Part shown: one piece after another, positions 45,914-57,057 of the stretch
Layout: each line of letters starts with the position of its first letter
How positions within the stretch are numbered: position 1 is the first letter of the stretch
Assembly (NCBI RefSeq): GCF_003130795.1
Contig: NZ_CP029353.1
Coordinates: 2,247,501-2,311,500 of the forward strand
DNA: 64,000 nucleotides
Direction: 5' to 3'
From: Azospirillum thermophilum
Lineage (GTDB): Bacteria > Pseudomonadota > Alphaproteobacteria > Azospirillales > Azospirillaceae
Notes under the pieces: generated by a model
What the model was told of the DNA's origin: nothing
Seen by the model: the letters and a program-made list of their open reading frames with translations, nothing else
Databases searched by the model: none
Made by a program: the position numbers and the translations under genes

Positions 45914-48028
45914 ATGAAAGCCCACAAGACGCGCAAGGCCGCTTCCGGCCGGCGCCGCTCGGCCGCCACCCTGCTGGACCCGGCCATCCTGGGGCCGGCG
46001 GTCGGCCAGTCCTTCCGCAAGCTCGATCCGCGGATCATGATCCGCAACCCGGTGATGTTCTGCGTCGAGGTGGTGGCCGCCCTGACGACCCTGCTGTTCC
46101 TGCGCGACCTCGCCGCGGCTGTTCCTGCGCGACCTCGGCGGGCACGGCGCAGAACCCCGGCTTCGCCCTGCAGATCATCCTGTGGCTGTGGTTCACCCTG
46201 CTGTTCGCCAACTTCGCCGAGGCGGTGGCGGAGGGCCGCGGCAAGGCCCAGGCCGCCACGCTGCGCCGGACCAAGACCGAGACCAGCGCCCGGCTGCTGG
46301 CGGCGGACGGTTCGGTCGGCGTCGTCCCCGCCACCGCCCTCAAGCCCGGCGACGTCGTGCTGGTGGAGGCCGGCGACCTGATCCCGTCGGACGGCGAGGT
46401 GGTGGAGGGGGTGGCCTCCGTCAACGAAGCGGCCATCACCGGCGAGTCCGCCCCGGTCATCCGGGAATCGGGCGGCGACCGCTCGGCCGTCACCGGCGGC
46501 ACGCAGGTGATCTCCGACTGGATCAAGGTGCGGATCACCGCCGCCCCCGGCTCCACCTTCCTCGACCGCATGATCTCGCTGGTGGAGGGCGCGCAGCGCC
46601 AGAAGACGCCGAACGAGATCGCGCTGAACATCCTGCTGGCCGGCATGACGATCATCTTCGTCATCGCCGTGGCGACGGTGCCGAGCTTCGCCGCCTATGC
46701 CGGCGGATCGGTCGGCGTGCCGGTGCTGGTGGCGCTGTTCGTCACGCTGATCCCCACCACCATCGGCGCGCTGCTGTCGCCATCGGCATCGCCGGCATGG
46801 ACCGGCTGGTGCGCTTCAACGTGCTGGCCATGTCCGGCCGCGCGGTGGAGGCGGCCGGCGACGTCGACACGCTGCTGCTCGACAAGACCGGCACCATCAC
46901 GCTGGGCAACCGGCAGGCGGCGGAGTTCATCCCGCTGGCCGGCGTGACGGAACGCGACCTCGCCGACGCGGCGCAGCTCGCCTCGCTGGCCGACGAGACG
47001 CCGGAGGGTCGCTCCATCACCGTGCTCGCCAAGGAGAGATACGGCATCCGCGGGCGGGCTGGCGGAGCGCGGCGGAGCGGCACGCCACCTTCATCCCCTT
47101 CTCGGCCCAGACCCGCATCAGCGGGGTGGACTGCGACGGGATGGTGATCCGCAAGGGGGCGGTGGACGCCGTGCTGGCCCATGTCAGGGAGGCGGGCCGC
47201 CGCCCCGCCACGGCGGAGCGCGAGCTGCAGGCCGTCGCCGAGCGGGTCGCCAAGTCCGGCGGGACGCCGCTGCGGTGGCGAAGGACGGCCGGCTGCTCGG
47301 CGTCATCCACCTGAAGGACATCGTCAAGGGCGGCATCCGCGAGCGTTTCGCCGCACTGCGCCAGATGGGCATCCGCACGGTGATGATCACCGGCGACAAA
47401 CGCCATGACCGCCGCGGCCATCGCGGCGGAGGCCGGGGTGGACGACTTCCTCGCCCAGGCGACGCCGCGAGACCAAGCTGCAGCTCATCCGCGACGAGCA
47501 GGCGAAGGGCAAGCTGGTCGCCATGTGCGGCGACGGCACCAACGACGCCCCGGCGCTGGCCCAGGCCGACGTCGGACGTGGCGATGAACACCGGCACCAT
47601 GGCGGCGCGCGAGGCCGGCAACATGGTCGACCTCGACAGCGACCCGACCAAGCTGATCGAGATCGTGGAGATCGGCAAGCAGCTCTGATGACCCGCGGCG
47701 CCCTGACCACCTTCTCCATCGCAACGACGTGGCGAAGTACTTCGCCATCATCCCGCGATGTTCCTGGCGGTCTACCCGCAGCTCCAGTCGCTCAACGTCA
47801 TGGGGCTGAAGAGCCCGGAAAGCGCCATCCTGTCGGCGATTCATCTTCAACGCGCTGATCATCGTGGCGCTGATCCCGCTGGCGCTGAGGGGCGTGCGCT
47901 ACCGCCGCGTCGGCGCGGCCGCCCTGCTGCGCCGCAACCTGCTGGTCTACGGCCTCGGCGGGCTGCTGGTGCCCTTCCTCGGCATCAAGCTGATCGACCT
48001 GCTGATCACCGCCGCCGGCCTCGTGTGA
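45914..48028 (+). pseudogene. kdpB: Potassium-transporting ATPase ATP-binding subunit KdpB, many frameshifts
   Basis: All parts of a P-type ATPase are present but spread over three frames: N-terminus to LLFLRDL, then [16 protein letters not shown] (actuator), [19 protein letters not shown] (phosphorylation Asp), [35 protein letters not shown] (hinge), and the C-terminal helices ending at 48028. I count about twelve indels. Missing bases lie near 46779, 47272, 47687, 47722 and 47757; extra bases near 47399, 47468, 47574 and 47843; unresolved changes lie near 46138 and 47060. A 25-bp duplication sits at 46094. Coding motifs are otherwise unspoiled, so sequence error is at least as likely as true decay. 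Confidence 0.9.
46094..46137 (+). repeat. 25-bp tandem duplication in kdpB
   Basis: CTGTTCCTGCGCGACCTCG occurs at 46094 and again at 46119 (offset 25). KdpB should contain this LFLRDL segment once. The duplication is not a multiple of three and disrupts the frame. Confidence 0.85.
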
Positions 48029-48039
48029 GGAGCCCTTCC

Positions 48040-48615
48040 ATGCTGAAGCAACTGCGTCCCGCCCTGACCCTGATCGTCGCGATGACGGTGCTGACCGGCT
48101 GGCCTATCCGGCTGGCGGTCACCGGGCTCGCCCAGCTCGCCTTTCCGCGGCAGGCCAACGGCAGCCTGATCGAGCGCGGCGGCACGGTCGTCGGCTCCGC
48201 CCTCATCGGGCAGTCCTTCGCCGGCCCCGGCCGGTTCCACCCGCGCCCCTCCGCCACCGCCGGCCAGCCCTACGACGCGGCATCCTCCGGCGGCTCCAAC
48301 CTCGGCCCGACCTCCGCCGCCCTGGCGGAGCGGGTGCGCGGCGACGTCGCGGCGCTGCAGGCGGCCAATCCCGGCCGGCCGGTGCCGGCCAATCTCGTCA
48401 CCGCCTCGGGCAGCGGCCTCGACCCGCACATCACGCCGGCCGCCGCCGCGTATCAGGTCCCCCGCGTCTCGCGCGAGCGCGGCATCGCGGAGGCGGAGCT
48501 GCACGCCCTGGTCCGGGCGCACACCACCCCGCGGCTGCTCGGCGTGGTGGGCGAGCCGGTGGTCAATGTGCTGACGCTGAACCTTGCCCTGGACGAGGCC
48601 GCCGCCAGGCGGTAA
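48040..48615 (+). CDS. kdpC: Potassium-transporting ATPase subunit KdpC
   Basis: A 191-aa protein with one N-terminal TM helix ([20 protein letters not shown]) and a periplasmic domain with [30 protein letters not shown] and [20 protein letters not shown], all standard for KdpC. It acts as a catalytic chaperone between KdpA and KdpB. It is intact although its neighbours carry frameshifts. ATG at 48040, with TGAGGAG upstream. Confidence 0.95.
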   Translation: MLKQLRPALTLIVAMTVLTGWPIRLAVTGLAQLAFPRQANGSLIERGGTVVGSALIGQSFAGPGRFHPRPSATAGQPYDAASSGGSNLGPTSAALAERVRGDVAALQAANPGRPVPANLVTASGSGLDPHITPAAAAYQVPRVSRERGIAEAELHALVRAHTTPRLLGVVGEPVVNVLTLNLALDEAAARR

Positions 48616-48646
48616 CGAGCCGGAAGGATCCCGAAGGGAAGCGCCG

Positions 48647-51354
48647 ATGAAGTCCGACCGCCTCGACCGTCCCTCGCCGGAAGCCCTGCTGCGCCAGGCG
48701 GAGCGGAGGAGCGCGGGCGGCTGAAGATCTTCCTCGGCGCCGCCCCGGCGTCGGCAAGACCTACGCCATGCTGCAGGCGGCCCATGCCGGCTGGGCGAGG
48801 GCGCCGACCTCGTGGTCGGGGTGGTGGAGACCCATGGCCGGGAGGAGACCGGCCGGCTGCTCGCCGGGCTGGAGCAGGTGCCGCGGCGCCGGGTTCCCTA
48901 CCGCGGCCATCTGCTGGACGAGATGGACCTGGACGCCATCCTGGCCCGCCGGCCGAAGATCGCGCTGGTCGACGAGCTGGCCCACACCAACGCCCCCGGC
49001 AGCCGCCACGCCAAGCGCTACCTCGACGTCGAGGAACTGCTGGCGGCCGGCATCGACGTCTACACCACGCTGAACATCCAGCATCTGGAGAGCCTGAACG
49101 ACGTCGTCGCCAAGATCACCGGCGTCCGGGTGCGCGAAACGGTGCCCGACTCGCTGCTCGACCGCGCCGACGACATCGAGGTGATCGACCTCACGCCGGA
49201 GGACCTGATCCAGCGGCTGAAGGAGGGCAAGGTCTATGTCCCCCGCACGGCGGAGCGGGCGATCGTCCATTACTTCTCCCCCGGCAACCTGACGGCGCTG
49301 CGCGAGCTTGCGCTGCGCCGCACCGCCCAGCGGGTGGACGAGCAGTTGCTGACGCACATGCAGGCCAACGCCATCCGCGGCCCCTGGGCGGCGGGCGAGC
49401 GGCTGCTGGTCTGCGTCAACGAGCATCCCAACTGCGCCGCGGTGGTCCGCTACGCCCGCCGGCAGGCGGAGCGGCTGCGCGCCCCCTGGACCGCCATCCA
49501 TGTCGAGACCACCGCCACGCTGCGGCTGGGCGAGGTGGAGCGCGACCGCATCGCCGACGCCCTGCGGCTGGTGGAGCGGCTGGGCGGCGAGGCGGTGACC
49601 ATCCCCGGCCGCGACGTGGCGGACAGCGTCGTCGACTACGCCCAGGCCAACAACATCACCCACATCGTCATCGCCAAGTCCGGCCGGCCCCGCTGGTCGG
49701 AGATGCTGCACGGATCGGTCGCCCATACCCTGATCCGCCGCGCCGGCGACATCAGCGTCCATGTCATCGCCGCCGACTCCGGAGAGCCGATCCCGGCCAA
49801 GACCGTCCGCACCGCGCCGCCACGCCGCCACCGCATCGACGGCTGGCCCTTCCTCGCCGCCGCCGCCTATGTCGCGGTGGCGCTCGGCGCCGGGCTGCTG
49901 CTCGAGATGGTGCTGGAGGTCGGCAACATCGCGCTGGTCTTCCTGATGGCCGTGCTGGCGAGTGCGGTGACCGGCGGCCTCGCCGTGTCGCTGTTCGCCA
50001 GCCTCGCCAGCGTGCTGGCCTTCAACTTCTTCTTCCTGCCGCCGCTCCACACCTTCACCATCGCCGACCCGGAGAACATCGTCGCCCTGTTCTTCTTCGC
50101 GGTGGTGGCGGTGATCGCCAGCAACCTGACCGCCCGCATGCGCGCCCAGGCGCTGGCCGCCCGCCAGAGGGCGAAGACGACGGAGGACCTGTATCTATTC
50201 AGCCGCAAGCTGGCGGCCGTGGTCACGCTGGACGACCTGCTGTGGGCGACCGCCTACCACATCGCCGCCATGCTGACGGTGCGCGTGGTGCTTCTGCTGC
50301 CGGAGGGCGAGGGCATCGCGGTGCGCGCCGGCTATCCGCCGGAGGACATGCTGGAGGAGGCCGACCTCGCCGCCGCGAGATGGGCGTGGGACCACAACCA
50401 CCCGGCCGGCCGCGGCGCCGACACGCTGCCCGGCGCCAAGTGGCTGTTCCTGCCCATGCGCACCGGCCGCGGCGCGGTCGGGGTGGCGGGAATCGACGGC
50501 GGGCGGTCCGGCGCGCTGCTGACGCCGGACCAGCGGCGCCTGCTCGACGCGCTGCTCGACCAGGCCGCCTCGGCGATCGAGCGGATCAACCTCGCCGCCG
50601 ACCTCGACAGCGCCCGGCTGGCGGCGGAGACGGAGCGGCTGCGCTCGGCCCTGCTCACCTCCATCTCGCACGACCTGCGCACGCCGCTGGCCTCCATCCT
50701 GGGGTCGGCGACCAGCCTCAACAGCTACGGCCCGATGCTGGACGACGAGCAGCGCCGCGAGCTGACCACCACCATCCAGGAGGAGGCCGAGCGGCTGAAC
50801 CGCTTCATCGCCAACCTGCTGGACATGACGCGGCTGGAAGCCGGCGCCATCCGGCCGGACAGCGGCCCGGTCGACCTCGGCGAGATCGTCGGCAGCGCGC
50901 TGGAGCGCACCAGCCGCATCCTGGCCGGCCATCGGGTCGAGGTCGACCTCGCCCGCGACCTGCCGATGCTGAAGGTCGACTCGGTGCTGTTCGAGCAGGT
51001 GCTGTTCAACCTGCTGGACAATGCGGCGAAATACGCCCCGCCGGGCTCGCTGGTCGAGCTGCGGGCCTGGCGGGAGGGAGAGGGCGTGCGCATCGAGATC
51101 CGCGACGAGGGGGACGGCATTCCCCCCGCCGATGTGGACCGCATCTTCGACAAGTTCTACCGTGTGAACGCCCGGGACCGGCAGCGCGCCGGCACCGGGC
51201 TCGGCCTTGCCATCTGCCGCGGCTTCGTCGAGGCGATGGGCGGCACCATCACCGCCGGCAACCGCGGCGACCGCAGCGGCGCCGTCTTCACCGTGATCCT
51301 TCCGGCGGCACCCGACCCGCCGGAGATGGAGGAGGAGAAAGAGGGCCACCCGCG

Positions 51355-51358
<4 letters not shown>
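48647..51358 (+). CDS. kdpD: Sensor histidine kinase KdpD, three early frameshifts
   Basis: A kinase of about 904 aa controlling kdp expression. The N-terminal KdpD domain has the Walker-type GAAPGVGKTYAML (after repair) and LVDELAHTNAPGSRHAKRYL; a Usp-like domain follows (CVNEHPNCAAVVRYARRQAE); four TM helices lie near residues 400-490; then GAF, H-box LTSISHDLRTPLASILGSAT and ATPase motifs EIRDEGDGIPPADVDRIFDK and GTGLGLAICRGFVEAMGG. Single missing bases near 48705, 48744 and 48787 break the first 50 codons; from 48812 the frame is clean. Stop overlaps kdpE (ATGA). Confidence 0.92.
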
Positions 51359-52053
<695 letters not shown>

Positions 52054-52110
52054 GGGGGCGCTTCGCATGGCGAAGACCCTGCCCGCCTGCCGGCGGCGGA
52101 CCGGAACGCA

Positions 52111-52144
52111 GCAAGGGCCCGGCGATCGCTCGCCGAGCCCTTGC
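52111..52144. terminator. Bidirectional hairpin between kdpE and tRNA-Ala
   Basis: GCAAGGGCCCGGCGA (52111-52125) pairs with TCGCCGAGCCCTTGC (52130-52144) apart from one C/A mismatch, with a TCGC loop. It can end both the kdpE transcript and the opposing tRNA transcript. Confidence 0.75.
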
Positions 52145-52150
52145 TTGATT

Positions 52151-52226
<76 letters not shown>

Positions 52227-52272
52227 GAAACCCTGGGATGCTGGCCGTTTCGGCCGGCGTCGGTGGAGCGGG

Positions 52273-52300
52273 ATATTAGCCAGGAGAGGAGGCGATGCAA
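52273..52300 (-). promoter_or_regulatory. Predicted promoter of tRNA-Ala
   Basis: Minus-strand TTGCAT (52300-52295), a 16-bp spacer and TAATAT (52278-52273) lie about 45 bp upstream of the tRNA 5' end. Confidence 0.55.
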
Positions 52301-52353
52301 GAGAAAAATTCAGCCCCTCTCCACTTTTTTCCCGGACCGCCGGAGAGGGCGCC

Positions 52354-52746
52354 TCAGCGCTCCTCCTCGTCCTCGCCCTCGACGTCGACGACCTCGTCCA
52401 TGTCGTCCTCGCCCAGCTCCGAGGTGTCCTCGATCAGGACGTCGTCCTCGTCCTCGGCCGTCTCGTCCGCGTCGTCGATGTCCTCCACCGCGACCTCGTC
52501 CTCGACATCCTCCAGCTCGGCAGCCTCCTCGTCCTCGGCGCCGGTCTCCGCCTCCTCGTCATCGACCAGCGGAGCCTTCTTCACGTCGTCGACCGGCACC
52601 GGGCGGGCCTTGCGCGACTTCAGCAGCGCCTCGGGGTCGAACTGCGCGCCGCAGCTCGGGCACACAGGCGGGTCCTTGCGCATGTCGTAGTAGCGGGCGC
52701 CGCAGCTCGGGCAGATGCGCTTGACGCCCCATTCGGGTTTGGCCAC
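52354..52746 (-). CDS. TIGR02300 (FYDLN acid) family protein
   Basis: A 130-aa protein. The N-terminus VAKPEWGVKRICPSCGARYY with a second DPPVCPSCGAQFDP is a CxxC...CxxC zinc ribbon with the family's Y-Y-D-M (usual FYDLN) segment; the rest is a long Asp/Glu-rich tail. The family is restricted mainly to alphaproteobacteria and has no firm function. GTG at 52746 is chosen because GGAGG stands seven bases upstream and homology begins there; no upstream ATG gives a better start. Confidence 0.9.
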   Translation of the reverse strand: MAKPEWGVKRICPSCGARYYDMRKDPPVCPSCGAQFDPEALLKSRKARPVPVDDVKKAPLVDDEEAETGAEDEEAAELEDVEDEVAVEDIDDADETAEDEDDVLIEDTSELGEDDMDEVVDVEGEDEEER

Positions 52747-52987
52747 GACACGTCCTCCGTCAGAATCCTTGGAATTCAAGAGGCGCCCTTTGCCATGGCG
52801 GCGGGCGCTTGTCAAAAAAAAGATGTGATCCGGCTACAGCCGTGCCCTTACGACGCACGCCGCCATCGGCCGGGCGAAGGCTTATGCCATCGGGGCAGGA
52901 GTTTCTTCACCTGCTATTAACCATAATTGGTTGATGATGCTCCTGCACATCGTGCAACTCCTCCATTTGGTTTCCTCCCTCGACCTC

Positions 52988-53014
52988 AAGGCCGCGTCCC
53001 GCGCGGCCTTTTTT
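52988..53014 (+). terminator. Strong intrinsic terminator upstream of aroA
   Basis: AAGGCCGCG (52988-52996) pairs with CGCGGCCTT (53002-53010), followed by six T (53009-53014). No recognised plus-strand gene precedes it in the 440-bp gap 52747-53186, so it must end a short RNA or an aroA leader transcript. A short ORF from 52931 (MMMLLHIVQLLHL...) runs through it. Elsewhere the gap holds the TIGR02300 upstream region. Confidence 0.85.
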
Positions 53015-53186
53015 GTGCGCCCCGTCTCCGCGCTCCCCGTTTCCATGACCCCGGCCGCGCATCCCGTCCCGTGGCGAAACGGTGCATCGGCGGGGCGGGA
53101 ACGGTTCGATGCAGTGGGCAAGAACGGGTCGGCTGTGCTAGGTAAACCGGCCATATTCTTTCGCTGACCATCAAGGACCTTTCCCC

Positions 53187-54527
53187 ATGTCGCAGGCGAA
53201 GCCGCTGCGCTCTTCCTCCACCGGCGCGCTCACGGGCACCTTGCGGGTGCCGGGCGACAAGTCGATCTCGCACCGCTCCCTGATGTTCGGCGCCATCGCG
53301 GTCGGCGAGACCGTGATCCATGGCCTGCTGGAGGGCGAGGACGTCCTTCACACCGCGGCGGCCATGCGGCTGCTGGGAGCCACGGCCGAGCGCGACGCGG
53401 CCGGCGTGTGGCGCGTGCGCGGCGTCGGGCTCGGCGGGCTGGCGGAGCCGGCGCAGGTGCTCGACATGGGCAACAGCGGCACGGCGGCGCGGCTGCTGAT
53501 CGGTCTGGTCGCCTCCCATCCCATCACCTGCGTGTTCACCGGCGACGCGTCGCTGAACAAGCGGCCGATGGCGCGCGTCACCACGCCGCTGGAGCAGATG
53601 GGCGCCCGCTTCGTCTCCCGCTCCGGCGGGCGGCTGCCGCTGACCGTGATCGGCAGCGACCGCACCGTGCCGGTCACCTACCGGCTGCCGGTCGCCTCGG
53701 CCCAGGTGAAGTCGGCGATCCTGCTCTGCGGCCTCAACACCGCCGGCACCACCACGGTGATCGAGGCGGAGCCGACCCGCGACCACACCGAGCTGATGCT
53801 GCGCCATTTCGGCGCCACCGTGACGACCGAGCGGCTGGAGGACGGGGCGCTCGCCGTGTCCGTCACCGGCCAGCCGGAACTGACCGGGCGGACCATCCAG
53901 GTGCCGGCCGACCCCAGCTCCGCCGCCTTCCCGGCGGTCGCCGCCCTGCTGCGGCCGGGGTCGGAACTCGTGCTGCTGGAGGTCGGGATGAACCCGCGCC
54001 GCACCGGCCTCTACGACACGCTGGTGGAGATGGGGGCCGACATCGCCTTCGAGAACCGCCGCGATCTGGCCGGCGAGCCGGTGGCCGACCTGCGGGTGAA
54101 GCACGGGCCGCTGAAGGGCGTCGTGGTCCCGGCCGACCGCGCCCCCAGCATGATCGACGAGTATCCCATCCTCGCCGCCGCCGCCGCCTGTGCCGAGGGC
54201 ACCACCGTGATGCTGGGCCTCAAGGAGCTGCGGGTGAAGGAGAGCGACCGCCTCGCCATGGTGGCCGAGGGCCTGACCCGCTGCGGCGTCCGGGTCGAGG
54301 TGGGGGCCGACGACAGCCTGACCGTCCACGGCACCGGCCGGCCGCCGCAGGGCGGGGCGACGGTCGCCACCGCCATGGATCACCGCATCGCCATGAGCTT
54401 CCTGGTGCTTGGCATGGCTTCGGCCGAGCCGGTCCAGGTGGACGACGGCGCCTTCATCGACACCAGCTTCCCCGGCTTCGTGTCGCTGATGAACGGGCTG
54501 GGCGCCAAGATCGCCGACGCGGCCTGA
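53187..54527 (+). CDS. aroA: 5-enolpyruvylshikimate-3-phosphate synthase, class II type
   Basis: A 446-aa shikimate-pathway enzyme. Signatures: [89 protein letters not shown] and [16 protein letters not shown]. The order and residues resemble the CP4 (class II) group: GDKS, SAQVK and RDHTE match, but the fourth motif reads NPRR rather than N-x-T-R. The CP4 alanine in GNAATG is Gly here (GNSGTA). Start at ATG 53187. Confidence 0.97.
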   Translation: MSQAKPLRSSSTGALTGTLRVPGDKSISHRSLMFGAIAVGETVIHGLLEGEDVLHTAAAMRLLGATAERDAAGVWRVRGVGLGGLAEPAQVLDMGNSGTAARLLIGLVASHPITCVFTGDASLNKRPMARVTTPLEQMGARFVSRSGGRLPLTVIGSDRTVPVTYRLPVASAQVKSAILLCGLNTAGTTTVIEAEPTRDHTELMLRHFGATVTTERLEDGALAVSVTGQPELTGRTIQVPADPSSAAFPAVAALLRPGSELVLLEVGMNPRRTGLYDTLVEMGADIAFENRRDLAGEPVADLRVKHGPLKGVVVPADRAPSMIDEYPILAAAAACAEGTTVMLGLKELRVKESDRLAMVAEGLTRCGVRVEVGADDSLTVHGTGRPPQGGATVATAMDHRIAMSFLVLGMASAEPVQVDDGAFIDTSFPGFVSLMNGLGAKIADAA

Positions 54528-54537
54528 GGCGGAGCGC

Positions 54538-55401
54538 GTGAACCCCGGCACGCCGGCCGGCGACGGCAGCATCCTCTACTACGACGCCGATTACCCCTCG
54601 CTGGAGCTGGGGCCGGCGCGGGCGGAGGATGTGGCGGCGCTGGCGCGCGTCGGGATGCTGGGCGACGTCGCCTTCTACCTGGAGGCGGCGGCCGGCCTGG
54701 ACAGGGTGCTGGAGGTCGGCTGCGGCACCGGCCGGCTGGCCATCCCGCTGGCCCGCCAGGGGGCGGAGCTGCTGGGGGTCGACGTGTCGGGCCCCATGCT
54801 GGACCGGCTGCGCGCCCGGCTGGCGGCCGAGCCGCCGGAGGTCGTGCGGCGGGTGCGGCTGATCGAGGGCGATGCCGCCGACCTCGACCTGTCCGCCCCG
54901 GATCCGGCGTATCCGGACCTTGCCGGCTGGCGCGCCGACCTCGTCCTGCTGCCCTTCAACCTGCTGATGCTGGCGCCCGATGCCGGCCATCAGCGGCGGG
55001 TTCTCGCGGCGGCGGCACGCCATCTGCGGCCGGGCGGCCGGCTGGTGCTGGACGTGATGAACCCGCTCGCCCTGCCGCTGGAGGCCGAGCGGCGCCCATC
55101 CCCCTCGCAGCCGCGCGTGAACCCCGAGACCGGCAACCGCTATGTCCGCCATGCCCAGGCCGCCGCGATGGACGAGACGCAGGTGCAGCGGCTGAGCGGC
55201 TGGTACGACGAGCTGCTGCCCGACGGCGGCATCCGCAGCACCTCCTTCGCCTTCGCCTGGCGGATGGTCTACCGGGAGGAGCTGGAGCGGATGCTGGCCG
55301 AGACCGGCTTCGCGGTCGAGGCGGTGTCCGGCGGCTTCGACGGCACCCCATGGACGGAGCGGAGCAGCCGGATCATCGTCCGGGCCAATACAATCGTCTG
55401 A
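54538..55401 (+). CDS. Class I SAM-dependent methyltransferase
   Basis: A 287-aa protein of unknown target. Motif I is RVLEVGCGTGRLAIPLARQG, followed by LLGVDVSGPMLDRLRARLA, DLVLLPFNLLMLAPD and LRPGGRLVLDVMNPLAL. The start is GTG at 54538 with GAGGCGGAG upstream, 10 bp after aroA, so it is likely co-transcribed. hemC begins 63 bp after its stop. Small-molecule or lipid methylation is possible; nothing more specific is visible. Confidence 0.85.
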   Translation: MNPGTPAGDGSILYYDADYPSLELGPARAEDVAALARVGMLGDVAFYLEAAAGLDRVLEVGCGTGRLAIPLARQGAELLGVDVSGPMLDRLRARLAAEPPEVVRRVRLIEGDAADLDLSAPDPAYPDLAGWRADLVLLPFNLLMLAPDAGHQRRVLAAAARHLRPGGRLVLDVMNPLALPLEAERRPSPSQPRVNPETGNRYVRHAQAAAMDETQVQRLSGWYDELLPDGGIRSTSFAFAWRMVYREELERMLAETGFAVEAVSGGFDGTPWTERSSRIIVRANTIV

Positions 55402-55464
55402 ATTCCCGGCCGGAGGGCGGGCCGAGGCTTGCAAACCGCGCGGGATCCCCTAGAACACGGAACC

Positions 55465-56391
55465 ATGACCCATCCGCTCCGCATCGGCACCCGCGGCAGT
55501 CCCCTCGCGCTGGCGCAGGCCCACGAAACCCGCGACCGGCTCATCGCCGCCCACCCGCATCTGGCTGCTCCCGGCGCCATCGAGATCGTCGTCTTCAAGA
55601 CGACGGGCGACCGCATCCTGGACCGCACCCTGGCGGAGGCCGGCGGCAAGGGCCTCTTCACCAAGGAGCTGGAGGAGGCGCTGTACGACGGCCGCGCCGA
55701 CCTCGCCGTCCACTCGATGAAGGACGTGCCGACCGTCCTGCCGCCGGGGCTGGAGATCGCCGCCCTGCTGCCGCGCGAGGACGTGCGCGACGCGCTGTTC
55801 ACCCGCGGCGGCCATGGCCTGGACGACCTGCCGGCCGGGTCGCTGGTCGGCACCGCCGGGCTGCGCCGCCAGGCCCAGATCCTGGAGCGGCGGCCCGACC
55901 TGCGGGTGGTGCCGCTGCGCGGCAACGTCCAGACGCGGCTGTCCAAGCTCGACGCCGGGGAGGTGGACGCGACCCTGCTGGCGCTGGCCGGCCTGCGCCG
56001 GCTCGGCCTGACCGAGCGGATCACCGCGGTGCTGGAGCCGGAGGTCATGCTGCCGGCGGTGGCGCAGGGCGCCATCGGGATCGAGATCCGCAGCGACGAC
56101 GCCACCACCCGCGCCCTGCTGGCGCCGCTGCACTGCGCCGGCACGGCCAGCCGCGTGATCGCGGAGCGTGCCTTCCTCGGCGCGCTGGACGGTTCCTGCC
56201 GGACGCCGATCGCCGCCATGGCGGTGCTGGACGGCGGCCGGCTGCACATGCGCGGCAAGGTGCTGTCGACGGACGGACGGCAGGTCTTCCGCATCGAGCG
56301 CAGCGGTCCCGCCGCCGACGGGCCGGCGATGGGCGCCGATGCCGGGGCGGAGATCAAGGCGGCGCTTCCGCCCGACTTCTTCCTGCCGTAA
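55465..56391 (+). CDS. hemC: Porphobilinogen deaminase (hydroxymethylbilane synthase)
   Basis: A 308-aa enzyme joining four porphobilinogens. RIGTRGSPLALAQAHETRDR, FTKELEEALYDGRADLAVHS, RRDAL-like LLPREDVRDALFTRGG and LRRQAQILERRPDLRVVPLR are conserved; the dipyrromethane cofactor cysteine lies in LGALDGSCRTPIAAMAV. ATG at 55465 is used; an upstream in-frame ATG at 55429 adds 12 unlikely residues. The next step, hemD, should follow but is degraded here. Confidence 0.97.
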   Translation: MTHPLRIGTRGSPLALAQAHETRDRLIAAHPHLAAPGAIEIVVFKTTGDRILDRTLAEAGGKGLFTKELEEALYDGRADLAVHSMKDVPTVLPPGLEIAALLPREDVRDALFTRGGHGLDDLPAGSLVGTAGLRRQAQILERRPDLRVVPLRGNVQTRLSKLDAGEVDATLLALAGLRRLGLTERITAVLEPEVMLPAVAQGAIGIEIRSDDATTRALLAPLHCAGTASRVIAERAFLGALDGSCRTPIAAMAVLDGGRLHMRGKVLSTDGRQVFRIERSGPAADGPAMGADAGAEIKAALPPDFFLP

Positions 56392-57057
56392 CAGACCCGT
56401 ACCGCCGGCCGGCCGCACCCCTGGCGTACAGGAGGTACGCCGGACGTACAGGCGCCGCCTCCCCTTCCGGCGTAGCCCATCGGCGGCCCGCATCCGGAGT
56501 CGCGGCGCCGGCCGCGCCCCGTACAGGCCCGTACGTCCTTCCAGGCGCCGGTACGCCGCCCCACCCCCGTCGCACAGGCGGGGTGCTTCGCCATGTCGCA
56601 GGGGAGTGGAGAGCTGCCGGCGCGGCGATCGTTCCGGGTCCGGCAGTCCGGACGAACCCGCAGCGGGGCTGCCGTACGACTCGCCCGGGGCAGGCCCGTG
56701 CCCCTCCGGTTCTCCGACGGGACGGGCGCCGCGATCCGTACGCATGACCTCCACGGGGTGCTGTTTTTCTCTCCCCGGACACCCCCCGGCTTTGTTAGGT
56801 TGGTGGCCCAGGCGGGGCCGGTCGATCCGTGCCGTACGATCGATGCGCTCTGCCTCAGCCCCGCGGTTGCGGATGCTGCCCGCACGTACGGCGCCCCGGG
56901 AGGCACGCCGCAACGGAACGTACGGGCCGCCGCCCGACCGGCGCAGGAGGCTCCGACCGCCCCGCTGCCGGACGACGTGCCGGCGATCGGCGCGGCCCGG
57001 GGGAGCCGCCGGGGCTGCGGCGTCAGACGAACAACAGCGACCAAGAAGGCACCCCCG
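56392..57057 (+). pseudogene. hemD: Degenerate uroporphyrinogen-III synthase (hemD) remnant
   Basis: The 666-bp gap between hemC and mic60 has the size of hemD. In the frame of mic60, residues encoded by 56746-56965 match the C-terminal half of HemD: HGVLFFSPRTPPGFVRLVAQ, RTIDALCLSPAVADAA and NVRAAARPAQEA. Upstream, another frame shows GGVLRHVAGEWRAAG, similar to the HemD mid-region, while the first 150 bp resemble nothing. No single frame spans the gene and no start codon is obvious. The C-terminal frame runs without a stop into mic60. The block also contains 12 GTAC tetranucleotides. Either a heavily mis-sequenced hemD or a real remnant, in which case hemD must lie elsewhere. Confidence 0.5.
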
